Made by a program: the position numbers and the translations under genes. A stretch of 64,000 bases of DNA from assembly GCA_933228895.1 (NCBI GenBank), contig OW121856.1, positions 101,903,027 through 101,967,026 on the forward strand, written 5' to 3'. This DNA comes from Platycnemis pennipes. Taxonomy: Eukaryota > Arthropoda > Insecta > Odonata > Platycnemididae. Below the pieces are notes generated by a model. The model saw only the letters and a program-made list of their open reading frames with translations, was not told the origin of the DNA and ran no database searches. Positions 1 to 9,900 of this stretch are shown here, in pieces (positions within the stretch are counted from its first letter, which is position 1; every line of letters starts with the position of its first letter).

Positions 1-2108
1 ACCTGACTCTAATGCATATGCTGATAAATTATTGTCGACATACTGACATATTGAACAGGAATAGTAAGTTATTATTTGAGTTGAATCCTTAAGGAGTTTC
101 CCTAATCAGAGAGAGAGAGACTCATGTATGTGACCAAAAAAATCAAATGTTGTAACGACAGATGGAGAATTTTCACAAAAGTATAAATGATTCGAACAAA
201 ATAGATAGCAATCAAATTGATTGAATTTGAGGGAAAAACATGTCATCGTAAGTATTCTGACACTCTTTGATTTGCGTATATTACCATCTCCCCACCGATA
301 TATATCTTTATTTACTATCAACCCTGTAATTTCTAAATTAAATCTCTCTATAAATTATAATAACCTGTTCGTGTTTTCATGCTATCCAAAACAGATATTA
401 TTTTGGAAAGAAAGGACTGTAAATTGAATGAAGCTGTAAATTGAATAGCTTCCGCCAACGTCAAACGTTTGATTAAAACTACGGGCATATCTCTTTTGAA
501 GAAAAATGTGTGGGATTTATATTTTTTTCATGAAATAATTGACTACTAGTTGTCGTGTTCAATTGCGCACGATATAGTGCTTACTCCGATTCTATCTGGT
601 AGAAATCATAAGTGATTTGCGTTTTCCTTGAATGCCAGATTTATTGGCGTAATCAACAATCTCACTCGGAATCAATTTCCTCAAAAGTTTTCATGTAGCG
701 TAATATACTTCTGCAATTGGTATTCCCTAGCTGGTCCTCCATTACAATCTTGCTGGAGGATGAGCTAGAATATAATTTTAATTTCCGTTTTCAACTTGGG
801 ATGAACTAGGTATTATAACAGTGCTACACAAAACATGGTGAGTGGCCAATCTGACTGTCAAGTAATAAAAACATTTAAATATCTCATTTTGATGACAGTT
901 AGCTTCCTTTTGTTGGCTTCATGGGTGTCCAGTCCTCAAGTCTCTGCAGGAACTGAATAAGGCCGCACAAAGTGACAACGCAAGTGCGGATCCTGGATAA
1001 GTTACTCGTAAATAAAACCACGGTGACGCGTCATTTCAGAAAAAAACTGTGTCTTTACCCCCAGTAGCCGGGAATGCTTCGGCTTTTTTCCTTCACGTCA
1101 AAGTGTCCAATAAAAATAAATTTTATTTCACGTCGCGAAAGCGTACATAAACAATCACGACGAGATTGCCATCGCAGATAAGGTTTTCACTTCGGGAACA
1201 AACACTTCGCTACCCAATGTGGTTCGAAGGCTGTGAAGAAGAAATAAATCAAAAAGGTGGAAGATGACTGGATTAGATAAAAGTGGGAGAGGTATAAAAC
1301 AGGCAGGGATCGGAACGCTGGCGTTGGAACAGGAGATAGTTCGGTAAATGCCAGTGTAGCTAATAAAAAACAAGTGAAAGGAAGGATGCTGAAGTAAGGA
1401 TACTTTCAAAAAGGGCATAAAAATCATACCCTTTCTTCATCATTTGCATAATCATTCCATCGAAAGGAAGGATAGAAAATCATCAAGGGATTATCTTCCT
1501 CTGGATTCAGGGAGGAAATACTACCACGGTATGGTTACTTTTGAAACCAATTTGTTTGCGAAGATGTCTGGTGAGATTCCCTGAGAATTTTATCTCCGTA
1601 TCCTTAAGTAGTCGTTAAAGGAATGGTGGAAAATAATTTGCTCCTGTTTCACTCTGTCCCACATTTATAACAAACTGGGAAAATCAAGCATGACTGACAA
1701 AGATTATCGTTCAGCAAAAGTCTATTTTGGGGCAAAACATCCCGAGACAGATGTGATTTATTAAATTACTATTAAGGAAATTTAATGATGAGCATAAGAG
1801 CAGTGGTGTTGCTTTACGCTGGTCAGGCACTACCCAGAATATGCTGCTACATCCAGGTGAAGTAGGCTTCATCTCAGAATCGAGATCCGCACTATATTGA
1901 ACAGCTAGGTTTGTAGAATATGATACAGTAGGTTTTGCAAGAATTGCTTATTTGCCCTTCGCCGAACAGTAATTCCTTGATTCCTTGATAAAATGTACTT
2001 CATCAAGGTGCTTGCAGCATATTCCTGCAGAGTATTTAAGGTCATAAAGCTAAAATCACTTTTAGATCGTTGGTTGAACTAAACCTACTACTTTGATCTG
2101 AACATTAT
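1..2108. other. AT-rich spacer, no gene recognised
   Basis: Open frames here are short (up to about 90 codons, the longest on the minus strand at 1155-1427) and resemble no family I know. There is a short GA run at 112-121. I see no RNA gene or clear mobile-element end. Confidence 0.6.
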
Positions 2109-2224
2109 GTGCACTCGAGTTTGAAGGGTGTTTATGAAGTAACCAAAATATCTACAGAAACTCTTAATTACATCATATCTTTCTCGTTCAATCCTAGGTT
2201 AATTATTGTGACACATACATTTTT

Positions 2225-2844
2225 TAAAGTAGGGAAAAAAATCGAGGAGGTGGACGAGTCCTGTTGCCTGGGAAGCCGAGTAACCAGCGATGGACGAAGT
2301 AAAAGAGAAATTGCCAGTAGAATTGCCAAAGCGAAAAGGACATTTTACCAGAAGAAGATTCCGCTAACAGCTGCAAATACAAGCGTGGAAGTGAGGAAAC
2401 ATTTCATTAGAACATACATCTGGAGCATGCTACTATATGGGAGCGAAGCATGGACAACAACAGCAGTAGAGAAGTCTAGGCTGGAAGAATTTGAAATGTG
2501 GTGCTACCGAAGAATGATGAAGATAAAATGGATCCATCGAGTGACAAAAGAAGAAGCCTTAAGAAGATTGGGAGAGAAGAGATGTCTACTGAAAACCCTA
2601 AAAAGAAGACTGGGCAACTTATTTGGCCATATCTTGAGACACAATGGCCTGATGAAGACAATCGTCGAAGGAAAAGTGAACGGAAAGAATGGAAAAGGCA
2701 GTCCTCGTATGAGGTATAGGGAGCAAGTTGTGAAGGATGTAAAAGAGAGGAGTTATGTCAATATGAAGAGGTTTAACGATAAAAGAATAGAGTGGAGAGC
2801 TGCGTCAAACCAATCCTAGGAATGTTGACCGATGATGATGATGA
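2225..2844 (+). mobile_element. 5'-truncated RTE-like non-LTR retrotransposon
   Basis: This is the longest of seven related fragments in the window. It keeps the last part of the endonuclease/reverse-transcriptase ORF and ends in a trinucleotide tail of GAT units at 2831-2844, the kind of simple-repeat 3' end seen in RTE-group elements. The 5' edge is set where the translated similarity to the family stops, just before residues VGKKIEEVDE. I could not find a target-site duplication. The 3' side runs straight into the 1.3 kb repeat described next, and the same junction recurs in inverted orientation near 38.46 kb. Confidence 0.75.
2229..2819 (+). pseudogene. Reverse transcriptase C-terminal fragment (RTE-like)
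   Basis: The frame is open for 236 codons from an ATG at 2109, but only the part from about residue 41 looks like the family; the first 40 residues read as chance sequence. Recognisable blocks, in order: CCLGSRVTSDGRSKREI, AKRTFYQKK, LLYGSEAWT, MWCYRRMMKIKW, EALRRLGEK, LLKTLKRR, GHILRHNGLMKTIVEGK and RMRYREQVVKDVKE, ending at AASNQS. These belong to the region after the polymerase palm, so the endonuclease and the catalytic YADD-type motif are missing and the product cannot be active. The stop (TAG at 2817) falls where the sister copy at 7771-8090 reads GAG and continues for three more residues (EDC). Family assignment is from recognition; the clade name is inference. Confidence 0.75.
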
Positions 2845-4165
2845 ACTCAGGTACATGTCGCTCATTACCTACGTTCACACCTTTTACGGGATATTTGATG
2901 TATCACTAAATTACTATTTTTTTCATCTTGCTACTCCTATTTTTGATTAGACATCATTTAAGTTTCTTATCACGTTCATGTGTCTCAAAATACAACAATT
3001 TTGAAAGGGGCCCACTTCAGAATACGGTATAAATTTAAAAAATATTCATTTTTTGAACCCCACAGAAACTGTCATTTAAATACTTATAGTTTTACGGAAT
3101 GGACACCTACTTAATAAGGGAGTAGCACAAAAGTTACCTCTTATGTTTTTACCGGATGAAATAACCCACGTAGATTCAAGAATCAGCTGCCATATCTTTT
3201 TTTAATAACTTTTAATATCTTCACGATAAGAGCAACGCAGTTCACGGTATCTCTTTTGGACGAACGTTTTAGCATCATTGCAATGGCATTAATATACGTA
3301 ATGGCATGGATACGTAATGAGACATTATGTTATATTTGGATTTGAATTTCATTCCCTGGATTACGTTAAACTATCTCGTATCTAAATTTGTTTCGCTCGA
3401 TGACGATTTCGAAAGCATTCCATGTCTTCTCTTCACGTCCCAGGTTTGTTCATATGCACAAAGACGTAATGAAATGAAAAAATTAACTATTTGAACACCG
3501 CTGAAGCATCCATTTACGTACTCCTAATTTGGACCGAATGCAAAACGCTAGCAGTCAGCACGTATCTTTGTGCGCTAAAACATGGCTGACCTTGCTTCAC
3601 GAATAGCCTTCAATGCCTTCACTACGTACCTATATCCCGAAGAAAAGCCCCGTGCCGTTTGCGGCATCCCGCTATGACGAACTGTTTAAGAATCAACGAT
3701 GTTTTCATTACGGAGACGAAAATGGCAATGGCCTTAGTAACGCTCGGAAAAGAATCGAAGAGTACAGTAAATTTCAACATAAATTACACAATGCCCAGAA
3801 ACCTGGAAAACAAGTAGTAAATCGGTTAAAATAATAAGAAACGTGAAAGATTTTCCCATTAAATACAGAAATAATGAAATATCGAAACTAATATTTAATT
3901 ATTTGACTGAGCGAAAGAAAAAACTCTTGCGCTACCATAAATTGAAAAAGTCTATTTAAACAAATGTAAATACGTCATTGGCGCCAGGAATCGAATCCGG
4001 GCCCTGAGCCTTTTTATTATAGCCTATAGTATCTTAATGTGTATACGCTAGAATCGTACAAAATTTCAGCTCAATCGGCTCAGTATTTTTTGAGTAGATG
4101 CGTTACATAAAGCTGGCAGACAGACAGACACACAGACAGCAATTCATTTTTTTATATACTAGTAT
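2845..4165 (+). repeat. 1.3 kb dispersed repeat, copy 1
   Basis: This stretch is repeated in inverted orientation at 37225-38460. Shared landmarks include the segment with AAAGTTACC and CACAGAAACTGTCATTTAAA, the segment CAGCACGTATCTTTGTGCGC, and the terminal part with the GACAGACAGACA run. Copy 1 carries about 90 bp (roughly 3632-3724) missing from copy 2. A 73-codon open frame (3613-3834) and a short frame from ATGGCTGAC at 3582 exist but resemble nothing known. The outer end near 4165 reads, on the minus strand, TCATACTAGTATATAAAA. This is reminiscent of the TC plus AT-rich 5' ends of Helitrons, but I could not find a matching CTRR end. It may equally be a piece of an unknown retroelement. 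Confidence 0.75.
3979..4004 (-). other. tRNA 3'-half-like segment (box B plus CCA)
   Basis: On the minus strand the sequence reads GGATTCGATTCC followed by TGGCGCCA, like a T-arm with box B and a tRNA 3' end with CCA. The counterpart in the inverted copy (37388-37410) reads GGGTTCGATTCC and TGGCGCCA. Read on the plus strand, TGGCGCCAGGAATCGAAT has the form of a retroelement primer-binding site. No A box or 5' half is evident at the usual spacing, so it is not a tRNA gene. Confidence 0.4.
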
Positions 4166-4902
4166 GATAATGAAATAAATGAAATATGAATGTATCCTGG
4201 ATTATGCATTTGGAGCATAATCTTAGGTAAATTAATCTTTTCCGGAGAAAATGTTGAAAAGTAAAAACACCTAATTTCTGGAAGGCCTTAGCTTCGCAGT
4301 TCCTCCAATATCTTGAATGGCGAACCTCTCGCATGCATGAGCATACCACAGAATAAACACTGCACAAAGTGCCGTCTTTTTTCCGAAAATATTGAAAAAA
4401 TGATATAATGCGGGGAGGAGAAAAATGCCTCCCGAACGGAACGAGAGGGGAGACGACAGAAGAGAGATGAAAGAAAGTTTTCCGATGCCTGAAAACCATC
4501 GGAATTCGAAGAGCAGAGAGGAAATAACCAATAGAATCCAAATGGGTCTTAAACACTCGAAATATTTTCTCGGATGCTCAATTTTGTTCGGGCATTTGTC
4601 CGAAACAAATACGTCAAATTGATCACGAGTCGGCGAGCGGGGAGGAACGAGCAAAAATAAATGAAGATCGATCGAGCGAGCGAGTTTTCTTTTTCCGGAG
4701 CGGAACTCGATAGCGAGGGGAAAGAGTGTTTTAGCCAATCATGGGGAAAGGGAAGCGAACCGTGGAGGAAGAAAGCAAAATAGAAGTAGGTTACAGAGAG
4801 ATAGAAAAAAAGAGCAAGTGGAGAAAAACCGAGGAGGAAGGAGAAGGCAAAAAAGGTTAAATAAAGAAATAAAGCAAGTAGATGTTTGAGTCCAAGGGGG
4901 TT
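4166..4902. other. Spacer with purine-rich plus strand
   Basis: From about 4420 to 4870 the plus strand is dominated by A and G, which explains the long stop-poor frames on the minus strand (134 and 155 codons). No protein family is recognisable. Confidence 0.55.
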
Positions 4903-5210
4903 GTGCTTTGAAAAACGTTGGGATTACCTCCAATAGGTAACCAAGGAGTCACGTGGTATAAACACGAATGGCTCGCGAGTTGTTGTGAGATAAAACCGCT
5001 GATTATCACCTCATTAATTGTATACACTTGTGTTTTATCTCATATGGTGGCCCTATAGTCGAGACTGATGAGAAGTTGAGACATTCAGATTAAAACAGTT
5101 AATGATATTGCGACGAGCGATTCAGACACACTAAATTTTCAAACCATTCGGGTTTGTACCACGTGACTCCTTGGTTACCTATTCGAGACAATCCCGACGG
5201 TTTCAAACAC
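4903..5210. mobile_element. MITE family 1, complete copy
   Basis: Two inverted arms of about 70 bp enclose a short core. The left arm (4903-4975) contains AATAGGTAACCAAGGAGTCA and the right arm (5145-5210) its reverse complement, continuing to ATCCCGACGGTTTCAAACAC. The outermost bases read GTG(T/C)TTTGAAA inward, possibly preceded by a few G residues. No transposase is present. A clean target-site duplication is not visible, so the superfamily stays open. A second copy lies at 6242 onward. Confidence 0.75.
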
Positions 5211-5384
5211 AGCCCTCCAAGTGACGGTTTACCTCTCCCTGTTCTCAAGATCTCAAGATACATCGATATGAGAGAGTATAAGTAAATTAATAAATATGAA
5301 GATGTTTTAAGGTATTCATCAATATGTGCCTGCACCTGTCCTATCATACCAATCCTACCTGTATATTTACAAACTTGATATACC

Positions 5385-5615
5385 TCTACTCATTCTATGT
5401 AATACCCTACGAGCCACCAATAGGGTGTGTGGCAGGGAGTGAAGATCAGCAAACATGCACCAATTACACGCAGGTAAGAGCTACCGATACAGACTAATCT
5501 AACAATATTTCACCTATCTATCTCTTTGCTATGCTGCCTTCTATATTCTTTAATTATATGCGGAAAAATGACATTTGGTCTATCTATCAGTATGTCAATC
5601 TATCTCCATTATCCA
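5385..5615 (-). mobile_element. CR1-like LINE 3' UTR fragment
   Basis: The sequence matches the 3' UTR part of the LINE at 30706-31318: landmarks AATACCCTACGAGCCACC, GGGTGTGTGGCAGGGAG, CTTTGCTATGCTGCCTT and the CTATCAGTA segment occur in the same order. No coding part remains. Confidence 0.65.
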
Positions 5616-5794
5616 AGAATTTTAATGGACTCAAGGTTTGATAATTTTTTATCCTTCGTGCAGTAAGTGCATGAGGCGAACTATTCTTTTTCCAAAAATT
5701 CATTACAAATCATTTTTTCTCGTTAGATTCTTAATTCTGTCACGAATCACACTATTTTTCAAATCCTTTAAAGCCATTATTTAAATATTCTTAA

Positions 5795-5880
5795 TCTACA
5801 TCCGAATACGCAATACCCTGCAAGCCACCGTGAGAGCGCGTGCAAACATGCACTGTTGACATGCAGGGTATAGCATAGAT
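5795..5880 (-). mobile_element. Short CR1-like LINE 3'-end fragment
   Basis: ATCTACATCC, GCAATACCCTGCAAGCCACC and CAAACATGCACT match the extreme 3' end of the same LINE family. The internal GTGGCAGG block is lost. It lies about 180 bp from the previous fragment and could be a remnant of a tandem or repeated insertion. Confidence 0.5.
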
Positions 5881-5963
5881 ATAGTGTACGAATTCACAAT
5901 GTCGTACTTACATGCCCACAAGGGCCAGACCGCACGAAAACACGTATTGATATGTGAATGTTA

Positions 5964-5964
<1 letters not shown>

Positions 5965-6009
<45 letters not shown>
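5965..6009. repeat. (TA)n microsatellite
   Basis: About 22 uninterrupted TA units. Confidence 0.95.
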
Positions 6010-6011
<2 letters not shown>

Positions 6012-6241
6012 CAAATAATTTCCTCAATCCATTTCATATATATCACGTAGCTTTTCTTTTTCCTTCTCGTTCAAGGGATGTCAGCAGGAAGCAGGGAATG
6101 TGCAGAGGAGTGGAAAGGGACCGGAAATTAGCAGAAGTGGACTGAGTTGGCGGACGTGAGATAACTCCCAATCGATCTGGTTCGGTCAGGGTGATCGGGA
6201 AATGTAGCAGAGTGGGAAAAGAGAGGGAACCATCCTCTTGG

Positions 6242-6443
6242 GTGTTTGAAACCGTCGGGATTTTCTCGAATAGGTAACCAAGGAGTCACGTGGTATAAAC
6301 ACGAATGGTTCGCAAATCTGGAGTGTTGAAACCGCTGATTACAACCTCATTCATTGTTTAAAATTGTGTTTTATCCCATCTGGGGTCTCTATAGTCGATA
6401 AAGATGTAAAAACTCAAGTGAAAACAATTAATGATATTGTTTG
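6242..6443. mobile_element. MITE family 1, left part of disrupted copy
   Basis: The left arm GTGTTTGAAACCGTCGGGAT continues colinearly with the complete copy through the core (AACCGCTGATTA, TTTATC, AATTAATGATATTG) and then breaks at 6443. The matching right arm appears only at 7560-7580, so the intervening sequence probably entered later. Confidence 0.65.
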
Positions 6444-7386
6444 AGGCTCCACCGAATTATGAAGTAGATGTCGTTTTTGTGAAAATTTCAGTACACATCA
6501 TTTTTTGTCCCTTCTATCGATTGGCAATAAAATAACTTGGCCTTTCTATAACATATTTGAAGAAAAAAGACGCTGAAAATCAGATATTTTATGCGTGGCT
6601 ATACGGCAGAGCATGGCTCTTGCAGTAAAATTTGCAGATTATTAATGTAAAGAGAAATGTCGTTATGACGAAAAACTTATATAAGATGCGCAATTTTATG
6701 TAGAATTTAGCACTGTAAAAATAACTCACCTTACCACAGTTGTTTAATTGATATTAATAAATGTTTGCTCGAAAAAAAGCAGAAATGCCTTAGTTACATG
6801 CAAGTGACGCTACAGTATGTTGTTATCATTGGTAACGGTACTTGTGACGGAACGTGCTTAAAAGCTTATTTACCGACTTCATTTAGGATTATACCTTTCC
6901 AAGGTCCGTCTTATATTTTTTATGTAATTTAAATACCTCAATGATTATTGATATGGTGTAATTAATACCAAAGCTTCCAAATGGTAGCAGCGTCATTGTT
7001 GCCAAACAATTTTCAAAAATACGAATATTAATAAAATTGAAAACAAAGAGTTGTATTTGCAAGGGAATAGTTTAATACTAAGTAAAAAATGTTTAGCCTA
7101 TTTTAGAATACCTATTAGCGGGATTGAGCATGTATTCTCACTGTGGAAATTAAACGTGGCAATGACACGTCAGTCATGTTCCGAAGTCAAAATGAGTTAA
7201 AATAGCTCGTTAAATGCAGCTACAACGCCCCGTAATGTAACATATACATAGAATTATTGTGCATGCGTTATCACCATGCACATGTAGATGATTTTCCATA
7301 TAGGCGTTTTTCTGAATCGGTATTTATTCATTATATAACATAGCTCTTTTATGGGATATTGAATCGCGGAGCCTCGGTGGAGCCTC
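6444..7386. mobile_element. Segment bounded by 13-bp perfect inverted repeats
   Basis: GAGGCTCCACCGA at 6444-6456 and its exact complement at 7374-7386 bound 943 bp of AT-rich sequence without a coding frame. The left bound coincides with the break in the MITE copy, which supports a nested non-autonomous DNA element. No target-site duplication is evident. The right end shows a partial doubling (GGAGCCTC at 7369 and 7379). Confidence 0.45.
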
Positions 7387-7398
7387 ATTAATCCCAAC

Positions 7399-7516
7399 GT
7401 AGGACATGAAGTGATGATACTTTGCACTTTTCCACATAAAATCTTTAATTACAAAGGAGTATTTGTAATAAAAGATTCTTTGTAAAAGTGCAAAGTATCA
7501 TCACCTCATGTCCTAC
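7399..7516. repeat. 118-bp hairpin, MITE-like
   Basis: The arms 7399-7455 and 7462-7516 are near-perfect inverted repeats, starting GTAGGACATGAAGTGATGAT and ending ATCATCACCTCATGTCCTAC, with a loop of only a few bases. Such foldback structures are typical of small MITEs. The phrase TCATTAATCCC followed by (A/G)ACG flanks it on both sides (7385 and 7554). Confidence 0.7.
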
Positions 7517-7559
7517 AATGGATTTCCACAATGTACCAGCCTCCACCATTCATTTCATT

Positions 7560-7580
7560 AATCCCGACGGTTTCAAACAC
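7560..7580. mobile_element. MITE family 1, right terminal repeat
   Basis: AATCCCGACGGTTTCAAACAC is the right end of the complete copy at 5190-5210. It is taken here as the displaced right end of the copy starting at 6242. Confidence 0.55.
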
Positions 7581-7770
7581 GGCTCCCTTTGTAATGAAAG
7601 GGAATCTCCGAATGAGACTCGTATATGACTCTGTATGACCAAAGGCATACGCCAAGCGAGATTTTCATCAAATGTGGATAGGAAAATATCCTCAAAACCA
7701 TGCTGGCGGCAAAAATGGTTTTGATTGGTGACAATACGGATGGAGTTTTTGCAAGCTTAGCGCCCTTTAA

Positions 7771-8090
7771 CGAGGAAGTCGTAAGAAGAGCGGGAGAACA
7801 GAGAAGTCTCCTGAAAACCATAAGAAGAGTCCTGAAAACCATAAGAAGAGGACGGGGCCACTTAATCGGCCAAATCTTAAGACATGATGGCCTGATAAAG
7901 ATAATCGTCGACGTAAAAGTAAACTGGAAGATCGGAAAATGTAGGCCTCGAATGAGATATATGGAACAGGTTGTGAAGGATGTAAAAGAGAGATATTATG
8001 TCAATATGAATAGGTTGGCCAATGGAAGAATCGAGTGGAGAGCTGCGTTAAACCAATCCGAGGATTGTTGACCGATGATGACGATGATAA
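7771..8090 (+). mobile_element. RTE-like retrotransposon, truncated, 10-bp TSD
   Basis: CGCCCTTTAA occurs immediately before (7761-7770) and after (8091-8100) the element, a target-site duplication that fixes both borders. The coding remnant reads EEVVRRAGEQRSLLKTIRR, then HLIGQILRHDGL, RPRMRYMEQVVKDVKE and AALNQSEDC before its stop at 8069-8071, followed by a GATGATGACGATGATAA tail. The frame is open but only the last 100 residues of the polymerase are present. A 21-bp in-frame tandem duplication (7810-7829 and 7831-7850) doubles the motif LKTIRR. Confidence 0.85.
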
Positions 8091-8100
8091 CGCCCTTTAA

Positions 8101-9481
8101 GAATTTAACCACTTTTTCAGTTTGGAGTGAATTTCAATAATTTTAAAATTTATTTTCATGCAAATAATTTAGGGACAGAAATCAACTTCACAAAACAGCA
8201 TTTACTAAAACGTCATATTACCTTTTGCGAAGGGTACGATTTTGCGACTTAGTAAAACATTTGCTAAACTCATGTTAAATGTACTTTTTGTTGTCTCTAT
8301 TTATATATTGATGATTTAAGCAGCGATCACAATGCAACAATCAAAACTCGTAGAGCGTCTACACAGGTAGCACGTGACCACGGCACGTGACCCTAATGGC
8401 GACGGTTAACAATCTGACGGTTGGAGAACAGTTGTGTTCTGATTTTTTAACAGTAGCCGAGAGACCTGATTGGAGAATTGGAGTAAGACGACATATGTGC
8501 TAGTTAGAAATAGCAGATTAAGAAATACGAAGAAAACTAATCTTGATATGCATCGATGAAAAATAAACCATATTATAATCCACGCTATTTATGTTCTATG
8601 CATTAGAGCAAGAAACGTCTTTCGCTCCTCAAGAAGACTTCTTTCCGACTTTCTAGATTTGAAATTTGATTGTCCCAAATATATAAAGAGGTCAGGTCAA
8701 GCGTCGAGAAAAAATTACAAAGGTATCATGTAGCAGTATTGTTCTACAATTGCTGCTATATTCATTGTACTAGGAAATGTAAAGTGGAATCTTTGTTTTT
8801 TAAGCAGCCATTTCTTTACATGCCCCAGATATATTGCGAAATTATTGTACAGCTATGGTAAATTACGGTTTCACATTAATTTTCTGATGGGATAAGTTTA
8901 AAGTACTTGGTCTTAATGTAAAAAACGAAAAGACAAAGTAAATCTTTATTTTAAAATTGCAAACACGGTTGTCCCTTCCTGGCAAGTAAGACCGTGTGGT
9001 AAGGCGGAGACTCCACGCTACTAAAACATAAGTAGGAACATATCCTTTAAATATTGTTGACAACTCTCATGAATAAACTCCTTTTGCTAGAAACGACATC
9101 ACCAGTCTCTATTATGAGGAAAATTCACCTTTTTAATATGGTTAAATTCAACTCCCAGACATTCATATAACGAAACGGATACTGCACGGATTTTTGCTAT
9201 TTGCTTTTGCTATAAATTCTGCTATTATATACCAAACATTCGAGGAAATAGAAAATAAAATTACACCTTTAAGTCAGTTACGTTAAGAGATCATTTCAGA
9301 CATGCAGGATTAGCACTATGCAATGTCTCCTACTACAATAATCCATTTACTTTAAAGCTTTAAACACATGTATTACTCTCCTTAATTGCAAACGGAAAAA
9401 TCTCTCGCCCTTCCTACCTGAATCTTAAATTCATATTTATGATAGATTCTATTATATATATAAGAGCATAGAGTAAGTATA
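8101..9481. other. AT-rich spacer, nothing recognised
   Basis: Only short frames (under 70 codons) occur. I see no inverted or tandem structure of note and no RNA gene. Confidence 0.55.
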
Positions 9482-9489
9482 ATCTAGAG

Positions 9490-9897
9490 CACTATGACTC
9501 AAACTTTTTAGTACTACGCCCCCTCCTGTTAAAATGGAAACCTTCCACGCCCCCCTTCACAGTAAATTTTGTGGGCATGTGAAAAAAACAAGTATTACAT
9601 TGAAAAAAAACATGTATTTTTACTATCACAAAATACAACATTAGAAGTTTCAATTTAAATAAATACTGTTACGAGAAAAACATCGACAAAAAGCTATACA
9701 TTTTTGCTCTAAAAGAGTTTTATACAAGTGGATTGTTAAGTTTTCTAAACATCAAGGTTGAATTTGAAAATCTACAGCATAAAATTAGTTAAAGAAATGT
9801 ATGGATTTTATTTATTTAGAGATTTTTATTTATAACTGGTCTCGCGGTCACCTACATGTCCTCACGCCCCCCCGCCCCCCCAGTTAGGGAACCCCTG
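9490..9897. mobile_element. hAT-like non-autonomous element, 8-bp TSD
   Basis: ATCTAGAG lies at both 9482-9489 and 9898-9905, an exact 8-bp duplication as hAT transposons make. The left end (CACTATGACTCAAACTTTTT) resembles the CAGTGGTTCTCAAACTTTTT type of hAT terminus. The right end, ACGCCCCCC then AGTTAGGGAACCCCTG, is a Charlie-type terminus in reverse complement. Terminal repeats match each other only loosely, so the copy is old. At 408 bp it has no room for a transposase, and the interior is AT-rich. Confidence 0.75.
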
Positions 9898-9900
9898 ATC

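Noticed and set aside
2476..2661. Overlapping frames within the RTE fragment
   Set aside because: They are out-of-phase shadows of the polymerase frame at 2229-2819.
3979..4004. A tRNA gene
   Set aside because: Only a T-arm and 3' end are present; no A box, D-arm or anticodon arm at the right distance.
5064..5090. CTGATGAG in MITE family 1 as a hammerhead core
   Set aside because: The required GAAA strand is absent (GAGA instead), and the second MITE copy does not keep CTGATGAG.
5954..6145. Frame with a run of alternating Tyr and Ile
   Set aside because: It is the translation of the (TA)n microsatellite.
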